From: Rikenellaceae bacterium
GTDB lineage: Bacteria > Bacteroidota > Bacteroidia > Bacteroidales > UBA932
Length of the DNA stretch: 55,246 nt
Assembly (NCBI GenBank): GCA_900771005.1
Contig: CAAGMI010000015.1
Coordinates: 1 to 55,246 of the forward strand
Reading direction: 5' to 3'
The notes under the pieces are model-generated. The model searched no databases. It saw only the letters and a list, made by a program, of their open reading frames with translations, and was not told where the DNA came from. A program made the translations under genes and the position numbers. The stretch's first letter is position 1, and each line of letters opens with the position of its first letter. Shown here one piece after another: positions 1-6,828 of this stretch.

Positions 1-119
1 ATACAGACCAAGTGCGTCGGCTGGTTCAGGGAACACTACCCGCACATCGCACCGCTGCTCTTCCATCCGAACAACGAGGCATTCTTCGGAGGTTACTGCA
101 GATCTGCAGAGGAACGTGC
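1..119. repeat. Left copy of 119-bp terminal direct repeat
   Basis: Identical base for base to 55128-55246. The VRR-NUC reading frame is uninterrupted when the two copies are merged, so the contig is circular or terminally redundant. The length equals a common assembler k-mer, which favours an assembly overlap on a circular or circularly permuted genome. Confidence 0.95.
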
Positions 120-435
120 CATCAAGGGAAAAAGAGCGAAGGACAAGGGTGTGACGCCCGGTGTGGCCGATCTGATACTTCTCTACCCGAGCACACCATA
201 CCACGGCCTGTGCATCGAAATGAAGACGAGCAAGGGCAGACAGGAGGATCCTCAGAAGGACTGGCAGAAGGCCGTCGAGACTCACGGCTACCGCTACGAG
301 ATTATCAGGGACCTCGAACACTTCCAGAAGCTCATCACCGAGTACACCCGTACCGATCCGAAAGACCATGAGGAGGCAATGCTCGAGAAGATATTCGGAA
401 GACCGGTTCACATACATAAAGGAGGGCGTAAATGA
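1..435 (+). CDS. VRR-NUC domain nuclease, 3' part (gene starts at 55053 across the junction)
   Basis: The frame is open from base 1 and joins 25 codons at 55053-55127, giving a 169-residue protein. The VRR-NUC family has a PD-(D/E)XK fold and cuts DNA, often branched structures. Visible active-site pattern: GVTPGVAD with D82, then IEMKT with E98 and K100, followed by a conserved Q/W region (KDWQ). Stand-alone VRR-NUC proteins are common in phage replication or recombination modules. It is the last gene of the early operon and overlaps the preceding gene by ATGA. An intrinsic terminator overlaps its stop codon. The family call is confident; the substrate is inferred. Confidence 0.88.
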   Translation: MQTKCVGWFREHYPHIAPLLFHPNNEAFFGGYCRSAEERAIKGKRAKDKGVTPGVADLILLYPSTPYHGLCIEMKTSKGRQEDPQKDWQKAVETHGYRYEIIRDLEHFQKLITEYTRTDPKDHEEAMLEKIFGRPVHIHKGGRK

Positions 436-449
436 GCGTCCTCTTTTTT
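422..449 (+). terminator. Intrinsic terminator of the early operon
   Basis: A 7-bp stem (gagggcg at 422-428 with cgtcctc at 437-443, one G-U pair), an 8-nt loop containing the VRR-NUC stop, then six T. Confidence 0.75.
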
Positions 450-540
450 GTGTCTCAACAGGTCTACAAAAGAATAAATCCGTTCACTTTTGGCAGTTAT
501 GTTTGATTTTATGGGTAAAAAATACAAAATAATCCCTGAT

Positions 541-552
541 TTTTGCGCAAAA
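541..552. promoter_or_regulatory. 12-bp perfect palindrome, candidate operator
   Basis: ttttgcgcaaaa is fully self-complementary and ends 12 bp before the -33 element of the promoter at 565-596. This suits a dimeric regulator, but no regulator can be assigned. Confidence 0.4.
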
Positions 553-564
553 GTGTTAAAGTTT

Positions 565-596
565 TTTGTAAGAAATTAATAAAGTTGATACCTTTG
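565..596 (+). promoter_or_regulatory. Bacteroidetes-type promoter
   Basis: TTTG at 565-568, 20-nt spacer, TACCTTTG at 589-596. This matches the -33/-7 consensus of the Bacteroidetes primary sigma factor. It would give a leader of about 105 nt before the gene at 711. The rest of 436-710 is AT-rich without a convincing gene. Confidence 0.65.
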
Positions 597-710
597 CAGC
601 ACAAAAACAACACATTGGTTCGGAAAAGAGTTTCACAAGGTTTGGAATTTTCGCTGCCCTCCGTATATATATCACTACCACTTTTCATCTAACAACTAAC
701 AAATCCAATT

Positions 711-935
711 ATGAACAAGAGAATCTTAAAACACATGATGCTTGCTATCATCAATAGCAGCTATATTGTTGGCTTTATGTCTTTGTTCCCTGGTATAGAT
801 CAAAGCAGAGAAGCCGATCGCAGCGCGGATAAGGAAATGATCAAGTCTGATTGGAGAGCCATTGGCAATGATCTCTGGAAGGCTTTTTCAGATTACACAG
901 AACAAAATAATATGAAGATCAATGTCTCGAAATAA
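711..935 (+). CDS. Small conserved-type protein (74 aa) upstream of DUF2335 gene
   Basis: A hydrophobic segment at residues ~10-27 is followed by a polar region with the pattern SDWRAIGNDLWKAF, which resembles small phage and bacterial proteins I remember beside DUF2335 genes. The ATG at 711 follows an A-rich stretch typical of Bacteroidetes starts. It overlaps the next gene by 14 nt, so the two are probably translationally coupled. Function unknown; possibly a partner of the membrane protein downstream. The pair is AT-richer than the head genes and behaves like an accessory (moron) unit with its own promoter and terminator. Confidence 0.6.
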   Translation: MNKRILKHMMLAIINSSYIVGFMSLFPGIDQSREADRSADKEMIKSDWRAIGNDLWKAFSDYTEQNNMKINVSK

Positions 936-1386
936 GCGAAAGAACGAGATCCAGAAGGCAAATAGTCAGCCAATACCAGCAGAAGCTATAAAGATTCTTA
1001 ACGAACTGCCACCAGAGCAACGTAAGACAATTATGGCTGCAGCTGTGTCCGTTATGCACTTTGAAGGGCCTATTCCACCAGCTCCGATGGTGCGTGAGTA
1101 TGAGGAAATACTTCCTGGATCGTGCGATCGAATAATTAAGCTTGCAGAAAAGGAACAGGACGAAAGACATAAGGCTAACCGTAAGATCGTCAATTGGAGC
1201 ATCTTTAGAAAAGTAGTTGGTCTTTTCTTTGGAGCTGCAATGGTATTTGCACTTTTATTTATTATTTATCAAGTAGCAATGGCTGGTCATGATTGGTTGG
1301 CTGGAACATTGGGTACCGTAACCGTGATAGGACTCCCAACAATCTTCGTTCTTTTCAGAGAACCTTCAGATAAGAAGAAAGAATAA
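922..1386 (+). CDS. DUF2335 family predicted membrane protein
   Basis: 154 residues. The segment HFEGPIPPAPMVREYEEILP and the following PGSCDRII are the hallmark of DUF2335. Two hydrophobic helices (residues ~98-117 and ~125-144) form a C-terminal hairpin in the inner membrane; the N-terminal half is soluble. The biochemical role of the family is unknown; it occurs in many phages and mobile elements. Membrane interference with superinfection is one possibility, but the sequence does not show it. The gene ends just before an intrinsic terminator. Confidence 0.8.
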   Translation: MSRNKRKNEIQKANSQPIPAEAIKILNELPPEQRKTIMAAAVSVMHFEGPIPPAPMVREYEEILPGSCDRIIKLAEKEQDERHKANRKIVNWSIFRKVVGLFFGAAMVFALLFIIYQVAMAGHDWLAGTLGTVTVIGLPTIFVLFREPSDKKKE

Positions 1387-1421
1387 CTGAATTAAAGTTA
1401 AACAACTGATTAGCACTTTGA

Positions 1422-1450
1422 GCCTTGGCAGCAATGCCAGGGCTTTTTTT
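1422..1450 (+). terminator. Intrinsic terminator after DUF2335 gene
   Basis: A 9-bp stem (gccttggca / tgccagggc, one G-U pair), loop gcaa, then seven T. Confidence 0.85.
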
Positions 1451-1451
1451 A

Positions 1452-1471
1452 TTTACACAAAAATCAGCGAA
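1452..1471 (+). promoter_or_regulatory. Upstream activation box A
   Basis: tttacacaaaaatcagcga aligns with boxes at 1770, 11753, 32556 and 39978 (core AAGNNAAAAACGAGTGA). It starts 61 bp before the -7 element at 1513. It is the second weakest of the five copies. Confidence 0.4.
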
Positions 1472-1490
1472 AATTATTCACAAAAATCCC

Positions 1491-1520
1491 TTGAAATTAT
1501 ATTTCGGTGCAATAAATTTG
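1491..1520 (+). promoter_or_regulatory. Bacteroidetes-type promoter for the 53-aa gene
   Basis: TTG at 1491-1493, exactly 19 nt, then TAAATTTG at 1513-1520. Transcription should start near 1527, 23 nt before the ATG at 1550. Confidence 0.7.
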
Positions 1521-1549
1521 CATCGAACATCTAATAAACAACAGCGCAC

Positions 1550-1711
1550 ATGCACCGCATCAGAATGCGGCCTCTCGCCTCAGAGAAGGATATCCGGTCT
1601 GACATCGAGAAGGAAAAGGCCGCGATCAGAAGACCTTTGCCAGAGATAGGTCCGCTTCCGGACATTGATCCGATCGACGAACCTGCCAAAACTACCCCCC
1701 CCAGTGTGTAA
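1550..1711 (+). CDS. 53-aa small protein, Pro- and charge-rich
   Basis: A short frame with its own promoter and terminator, which argues that it is expressed. The N-terminal half is charged (SEKDIRSDIEKEKAAIRR) and the C-terminal half is acidic and proline-rich (PLPEIGPLPDIDPIDEP). No signal peptide or membrane segment. I do not recognise a family. Promoter box A upstream groups it with the late promoters. Its compactness recalls small phage regulators or inhibitors of host proteins, but that is a guess. Confidence 0.55.
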   Translation: MHRIRMRPLASEKDIRSDIEKEKAAIRRPLPEIGPLPDIDPIDEPAKTTPPSV

Positions 1712-1730
1712 AATACGCACTTAGTAGAGA

Positions 1731-1763
1731 AGAGCGTCCAGCTTTGGAGGCTCTTTTTTTTTT
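1731..1763 (+). terminator. Intrinsic terminator after 53-aa gene
   Basis: Stem agag...tcca / tgga...ctct with a small internal loop, followed by twelve T. Confidence 0.75.
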
Positions 1764-1769
1764 GTGCCC

Positions 1770-1789
1770 ATAAGACAAAAACGAGTGAT
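1770..1789 (+). promoter_or_regulatory. Upstream activation box B
   Basis: ataagacaaaaacgagtgat matches box C at 11753 in 18 of 20 positions. It starts 62 bp before the -7 element at 1832. It lies between a terminator and the packaging operon and codes for nothing. Confidence 0.55.
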
Positions 1790-1831
1790 AAAGACAGCAT
1801 GTTCAGATACACAATCAAGAGCCTAAAAGAC

Positions 1832-1854
1832 TATTTTTGCGTAAAAAATTACGC
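1832..1854 (+). promoter_or_regulatory. Promoter of the MTase/packaging operon with start-site inverted repeat
   Basis: -7 element TATTTTTG at 1832-1839; no TTG lies at -33, so activation through box B is plausible. A perfect inverted repeat, gcgtaa-aaaa-ttacgc (1839-1854), covers the expected transcription start and ends 3 bp before the ATG at 1858. It is a candidate operator, possibly for the ParB-MTase itself. Confidence 0.5.
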
Positions 1855-1857
1855 AAC

Positions 1858-3213
1858 ATGGAAACGAAACGCATTGAAATACTCCAGGCAATGGAGCTGA
1901 GCCTCGACCTCTGCAGGCCGAACGAAGGACAGGTGGAAGGACTTCCAAAGAACCCTCGTATCATCAGGGACGCAAAGTACAAGCTGCTTCTCAAGAGCAT
2001 TGAGGACATGCCGGAGATGATGAGTCTGAGAGAGCTGCTCGTGTTCCCGGTGGACGGATACTACGTCATCATCGGAGGAAACATGAGATACAGGGCGCTC
2101 CAGGAACTCGGCTACACCTCCGCTCCTTGCAAGATACTTGCTCCGGACACACCGGTCGAGTTCATGCGCAACGTCCTGCTGCGTGACAACAGCAACTACG
2201 GAGAGTGGGACTTCGATGCGCTGGCCAACGACTTCACAATAGATGAGATCTCGGAAGCGGACATCGAGCTGCCACCGATCGACGAGGAACCTGAGGACCA
2301 GGAAGCGGAGGAGGACAACTATAACGTAAGCGCCAACCTTCCTGAGCAGCCAAAGAGCCGTCTCGGCGACATATTCCAGCTCGGATCGCACCGACTGATC
2401 TGCGGAGACAGCACGAAGCAGGAGTTCATAGACAGGCTCATGAACGGAAAGCAGGCGGACCTTATCGTTACGGATCCGCCGTACAACGTGAACTACGAGA
2501 GCGCTGACGGAAAGAAGATCGAGAACGACCACATGGCCGATGATGCGTTCCTGCAGTTCCTTGTGGCTGCCTTCACAACCGGAAACGAGGCGCTCAAGCC
2601 TGGTGGCGCCTTCTACATCTGGCATGCTGACATCGAAGGCTACAACTTCAGAAAGGCATGCAGGGAGGTAGGATGGCAGGTGCGACAGACTCTCATATGG
2701 AACAAGAACGCACTCGTGATCGGAAGACAGGACTACCAGTGGAAGCATGAGCCGTGCCTCTACGGATGGAAGGAGGGTGCCGGTCACTACTTCATCAACA
2801 GACGCGACCTCACTACCGTCCAGGAAGACCTTCAGAGCCTCGACGTCGACAGCATGAGCAAGGCTGAGCTCAAGGAACTCCTGCACCAGATTATGGGAGG
2901 AAGCATCCCGACTACGGTAATCGACGAGAACAAGCCTCTCAAGAGCGCTGAGCACCCTACAATGAAGCCTCTCAAGCTCATCGGGCGTCAGATCCGTAAC
3001 AGTGCGAAGCCGGGAGACATCGTCCTTGACCTCTTCGGAGGCTCGGGTTCAACCATGATGGCAGCTGAGCAGCTCGGCCGAATCTGCTACATGGTCGAGT
3101 ACGATCCGAAGTACGTGGACGTCATCGTAAAGCGATGGGAGGACCTCACAGGAAACGCGTCTGTATACCTCGGGAACATGCTCGACGGTAACAGCGGAGA
3201 AAATAACAAATAA
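1858..3213 (+). CDS. ParB-like domain fused to N6/N4 DNA methyltransferase
   Basis: 451 residues from the ATG at 1858; an upstream TTG at 1837 is in frame but lies inside the promoter. N-terminal ParB/sulfiredoxin-like domain (~1-115) with the GGNMRYRALQELGY box. The C-terminal methyltransferase has motif IV DPPY (206-209) before the AdoMet motif DLFGGSGS (391-398), i.e. the beta-class order. These enzymes methylate adenine N6 or cytosine N4 in DNA. In phages the fusion commonly precedes the terminase genes, as here, where it starts the packaging operon. Likely roles are protection of phage DNA from restriction or marking DNA for packaging; the target site is unknown. Confidence 0.9.
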   Translation: METKRIEILQAMELSLDLCRPNEGQVEGLPKNPRIIRDAKYKLLLKSIEDMPEMMSLRELLVFPVDGYYVIIGGNMRYRALQELGYTSAPCKILAPDTPVEFMRNVLLRDNSNYGEWDFDALANDFTIDEISEADIELPPIDEEPEDQEAEEDNYNVSANLPEQPKSRLGDIFQLGSHRLICGDSTKQEFIDRLMNGKQADLIVTDPPYNVNYESADGKKIENDHMADDAFLQFLVAAFTTGNEALKPGGAFYIWHADIEGYNFRKACREVGWQVRQTLIWNKNALVIGRQDYQWKHEPCLYGWKEGAGHYFINRRDLTTVQEDLQSLDVDSMSKAELKELLHQIMGGSIPTTVIDENKPLKSAEHPTMKPLKLIGRQIRNSAKPGDIVLDLFGGSGSTMMAAEQLGRICYMVEYDPKYVDVIVKRWEDLTGNASVYLGNMLDGNSGENNK

Positions 3214-3224
3214 CAGCGGAGACT

Positions 3225-3668
3225 ATGCTAAATCCACAGAACATAAAAGGTCACGAATTCAAGAAGGGCCAGTCAGGCAATCCGAAGGGTCGCCCGAAGA
3301 ATCGTGTGCCGGAGATGCTGGTGGATGCTCTGAAGCTGAAGAACAAGAAGGAACTCACAGTCTCGATGTCCCAGGAGGAGGTCCAGAATTGGGAGGAATA
3401 CCTCATGGTTGCATCGAGCGACGACATCGCACTCCTCGCACAGGACACAAAGATACCGATATATGCCAGATCGCTGGCAAGAGCCATACACATGGAGCTC
3501 AAGAACGGCAAGACCTACACACTCGACAAACTGAGGGAACGCACACTCGGCAAGCTCACACAGAAGCTCGAGCTCACAGGCAAGGACGGACAGCCGCTCA
3601 TGCCTGCACGACGTCTCACACAGGAGGAGGCCAGGGAGCTGCTCGAGAGCATGGATAAGGAGTATTGA
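3225..3668 (+). CDS. DUF5681 protein, probable terminase small subunit
   Basis: 147 residues. The N-terminus carries the DUF5681 signature FKKGQSGNPKGRPK (residues 12-25), seen in proteins encoded just before large terminases. The rest is helical and charged. It lies 11 bp after the methyltransferase gene and 4 bp before the large terminase, which fits the DNA-recognition small subunit of the packaging motor. The role is inferred from position and family context; I see no typical HTH. Confidence 0.72.
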   Translation: MLNPQNIKGHEFKKGQSGNPKGRPKNRVPEMLVDALKLKNKKELTVSMSQEEVQNWEEYLMVASSDDIALLAQDTKIPIYARSLARAIHMELKNGKTYTLDKLRERTLGKLTQKLELTGKDGQPLMPARRLTQEEARELLESMDKEY

Positions 3669-3672
3669 CACA

Positions 3673-5160
3673 ATGAAGCGACAGTACCAGGACATCGACA
3701 TATACAAGACGTGGGTGCTTGAAGGTACGCTGAACTTTACCCGATACTTCTTCAAGAAGCGCTTCAACCGTAAGTTCGTAGTAGGACAGCACCATGTACG
3801 CATATCGGACGTCCTGGACAGGATCCTGAAAGGAGAACTGACCAGGGTGATATTCAACGTGGCGCCCCGATATGGAAAGACGGAGCTCATAACGAAGAAC
3901 TTCATCGCCATGGGATTCGCACTCAACCCGAGGGCAAAGTTCATACACCTGTCATACTCTGACGACCTCGCACGCGATAACTCCAGGGATATCCAGTCGA
4001 TTGTAAGGACGGACGAATATCAGCAGCTCTTCCCCGGTACCATGCCGACGTCGCTCGGTACCAAGAAATGGAACACGGAGGCCGGAGGCGGAATGTACGC
4101 AGTATCATCAGGCGGTCAGGTAACCGGTTTCGGTGCCGGACTCGTGGACGAGGAAGAGGACGAGAAGGAACTGGAGGACGCACTCGACGAGCTCGAGAGC
4201 ACAGTGAGCTCGGAACGTGCAGATGAGAACTTCGGAGGAGCAATCGTCATAGACGACCCTATCAAGCCGGACGACGCGACTAACGAGAAGGTAAGAGACA
4301 AGGTCAACCACAAGTTCGAGACCACAATCCGAAACCGTGTGAACTCCAGAAGGACTCCGATCATCATAGTGATGCAGAGACTCGACGAGAACGACCTGTG
4401 CGGATATCTCGAGAAGCTCGAGCCGGAAGAATGGACTGTTATCAGCCTTCCATGCATATACACCGAGAACGGAGAGGAGAAGGCTCTGTGGCCGTTCAAG
4501 CAGACCCTCGAGGAGTTGCACAAGCTGAGAGACAACGAGCCGTGGGTGTTCGACACACAGTACATGCAGAACCCGAGACCGCTCATCGGCCTTATGTACC
4601 CGCTTCCATGGAAGACCTACGAGACTCTGCCTATAACCAAAAGGGCACAGGTCAGGAACTATACGGATACTGCCGATACGGGCGCCGATTTCCTGTGCAG
4701 CATCGACTATGTGGATACGGAGATAGGCAACTTCGTGCTTGATGTGCTTTATACGGACAAGCCGATGGAGTACACGGAGCCGGAGACAGCCAGAATGATG
4801 ACCAGGGATAAGGTGGAGCGTGCAACGGTCGAGAGCAACAACGGAGGACGTGGATTCAGACGCAACGTGGAGAAGAACTGCAGGCTTCTTGGAAATACCA
4901 GGACAGCGTTCGTGGATCTGTCTCAGACACACAACAAGCAGGCTCGAATCAACACGCACTCGAATGATGTCCAGAATATGACATATTTCCCGGTAGGCTG
5001 GGAAAAGAAGTGGCCTAAGTTCTACAATGCATTGAACGGATACAAGAAAGAGGGCGGAAACCTGCACGATGATGCACCGGACTGCCTCACCGGCACATAT
5101 GAGCAGAGAAGCTCGGGTGGAACCGGGGCTGCAAGACTATCTTCCTTGCTTGGAAGATGA
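3673..5160 (+). CDS. terL: Terminase large subunit
   Basis: 495 residues. The ATPase domain has a Walker A-like motif APRYGKTE (64-71) and Walker B AIVIDDP with D194-D195. The C-terminal RNase H-fold nuclease has acidic residues in DFLCSIDYVDTE and the late motif HDDAPDCL. The enzyme pumps DNA into the prohead and cuts it at the start and end of packaging. Length and neighbours (small subunit, portal) are typical. The residue after G in the P-loop varies from the classical pattern, which is normal in terminases. Confidence 0.95.
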   Translation: MKRQYQDIDIYKTWVLEGTLNFTRYFFKKRFNRKFVVGQHHVRISDVLDRILKGELTRVIFNVAPRYGKTELITKNFIAMGFALNPRAKFIHLSYSDDLARDNSRDIQSIVRTDEYQQLFPGTMPTSLGTKKWNTEAGGGMYAVSSGGQVTGFGAGLVDEEEDEKELEDALDELESTVSSERADENFGGAIVIDDPIKPDDATNEKVRDKVNHKFETTIRNRVNSRRTPIIIVMQRLDENDLCGYLEKLEPEEWTVISLPCIYTENGEEKALWPFKQTLEELHKLRDNEPWVFDTQYMQNPRPLIGLMYPLPWKTYETLPITKRAQVRNYTDTADTGADFLCSIDYVDTEIGNFVLDVLYTDKPMEYTEPETARMMTRDKVERATVESNNGGRGFRRNVEKNCRLLGNTRTAFVDLSQTHNKQARINTHSNDVQNMTYFPVGWEKKWPKFYNALNGYKKEGGNLHDDAPDCLTGTYEQRSSGGTGAARLSSLLGR

Positions 5161-5197
5161 TGAACACGAAAGACTATTAACACCAAAATATTGAGCT

Positions 5198-6727
5198 ATG
5201 AATGAAGATTACCTTGATATTGAGCAGATGCTCAGTCAGGCCTTAGGAAGTGATGACCAGACAAAGATGAGAAAAGTGATGACGGAGCTGATGAACGGCC
5301 GACTTCGTCCTCTTCCTCCGATTTCGGACTACAAGAAGGCGCTTGATCCGGCTCTTCATGACGTGATGGATCAGCAAAAGCGACCGAACAAGCTGATAAA
5401 CATAGACCCGGACTCGCCGGATTACGGAAATACTCGCAGCGTCAACATCAACAACCAGGACGGAGTTCCGGAAAAACACAGAATCGAAGAGGTCGCACGC
5501 ATCGCAATCGCCATGCAGAAGCTGATTGTAAAGAGATCCGTCGGCATTACCTTTGGCAATAGGGTCAAATATCCGTCCGTGCGTGAAACGGAACAGGAGA
5601 AAAAACTGTATGATGCAATAATGCGCATCCTCAAGGACAACAAGGAAGACACGCTGAACCGTCAGGTCGCTCACCAGGTATACGGATTGACAGAGGTCGC
5701 TGAATGCTGGTACACGGTGGAAGTTAACGAAGGCCACAAGAACTACACGGATAAAGAGACGAAGTACAAGGTAAAGGTCCGTGTGTTCTCTCCGGAGCTT
5801 GGAGATACTCTATATCCGTACTTCAATGAAGACATGGATATGACGGCATTTTCCCGCATGTACACGAAGAAGATGTCCGACGGCACTAAGTACACGTTCT
5901 TGGAGACATATACAGCCGAACACTACTATTTGTGGAAGGCCTCCGGTGACAAGACTACGGCAACGACTGAAAACGCATGGGAGTTGGTCCAGGGATATCC
6001 AAAGGAGAATCCATTCGGAAAGATCCCTGTAATCTACGGCAGCCAGAAGGAACCGGACTATGCCATCGTACAGTCCGAGATAGACAGAATGGAGAAGCTC
6101 CTGTCAAACTTCGCAGACACCAACGACTACCATTCTTCTCCAAAGATCGTAGTGAAGGGAAGTGTCGTGGGCTTCTGCAAGAAAGGAGAGGCAGGTGGTG
6201 TGCTCGAGCTTTCGGGAGACGGTGCGGAGGCAAGCTACCTCGCATGGAACCAGGCTCCTGAATCGGTAAAGCTCGAGTATGAGAAGCTCAAGGAGCTCGT
6301 CCACATGCTGACACAGACGCCGGATCTGTCCTGGGAGTCTGTGAAAGGTCTCAACGTTTCCGGAGTAGCGCTTCAGCTCATGTTCATGGACGCTGTGCTC
6401 AAGGTTAAGGAGAAGGAGGAGATATGGAATGACTACCTGACCCGCAGAGTAAATCTCCTGAAGTCGATCATGGCATACATAGACACCTCTCTGAAGGATG
6501 CATCGAAGAAGCTCCTGATAGATCCTGTGATTGAGCCGTTCCTGGTTACCGATGAGTTGGCCAAGGCTAATCTCCAGCTCTCCCTTTCAGGAAACAAAGC
6601 ACTCAAGAGCCGCAGATCAGCGATGACAGACCTCGGCATCGACAACGTGGATGCGGAGCTGGAACTCATAGAGGAGGAAGAGGCCGAAGACTCCATGTTT
6701 GAACAGAATGAGCCGTCAATGGCCTAA
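5198..6727 (+). CDS. Portal protein (SPP1 gp6-like)
   Basis: 509 residues, soluble, rich in acidic and aromatic residues. The PDYAIVQSEIDRMEKLLSNF segment and the SGVALQLMFM region are typical of SPP1-type portals. It forms the dodecameric ring at the head vertex through which DNA enters and to which the tail joins. It sits between terminase and MuF in the canonical order. The acidic C-terminus (EEEEAED) is common in portals. Confidence 0.88.
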   Translation: MNEDYLDIEQMLSQALGSDDQTKMRKVMTELMNGRLRPLPPISDYKKALDPALHDVMDQQKRPNKLINIDPDSPDYGNTRSVNINNQDGVPEKHRIEEVARIAIAMQKLIVKRSVGITFGNRVKYPSVRETEQEKKLYDAIMRILKDNKEDTLNRQVAHQVYGLTEVAECWYTVEVNEGHKNYTDKETKYKVKVRVFSPELGDTLYPYFNEDMDMTAFSRMYTKKMSDGTKYTFLETYTAEHYYLWKASGDKTTATTENAWELVQGYPKENPFGKIPVIYGSQKEPDYAIVQSEIDRMEKLLSNFADTNDYHSSPKIVVKGSVVGFCKKGEAGGVLELSGDGAEASYLAWNQAPESVKLEYEKLKELVHMLTQTPDLSWESVKGLNVSGVALQLMFMDAVLKVKEKEEIWNDYLTRRVNLLKSIMAYIDTSLKDASKKLLIDPVIEPFLVTDELAKANLQLSLSGNKALKSRRSAMTDLGIDNVDAELELIEEEEAEDSMFEQNEPSMA

Positions 6728-6738
6728 ACGCGCATAAT

Positions 6739-6816
6739 TCGCCCGTGTCGCGTTTTCCCTCTCCCGCTGATAACTTGGTCAACTGAGGTTATTATCGTCG
6801 AACACGGGCGATTTTT
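6739..6816 (+). promoter_or_regulatory. Structured intergenic RNA/DNA element between portal and MuF genes
   Basis: A perfect 10-bp outer stem (tcgcccgtgt at 6739-6748 with acacgggcga at 6802-6811) encloses an inner hairpin (ataactt at 70-76 pairing with aggttat at 86-92) and is followed by five T. It may act as a terminator or attenuator lowering expression of the MuF gene relative to the portal, or as an RNA with another role. Confidence 0.5.
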
Positions 6817-6828
6817 CATAAAAATAAC

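Noticed and set aside
12..371. Arg-rich 119-codon frame at the left end
   Set aside because: Out of frame with the VRR-NUC gene that runs through the junction.
1849..2955. 368-codon reverse frame opposite the methyltransferase gene
   Set aside because: The forward strand has clear ParB and DPPY motifs; the reverse frame has none.
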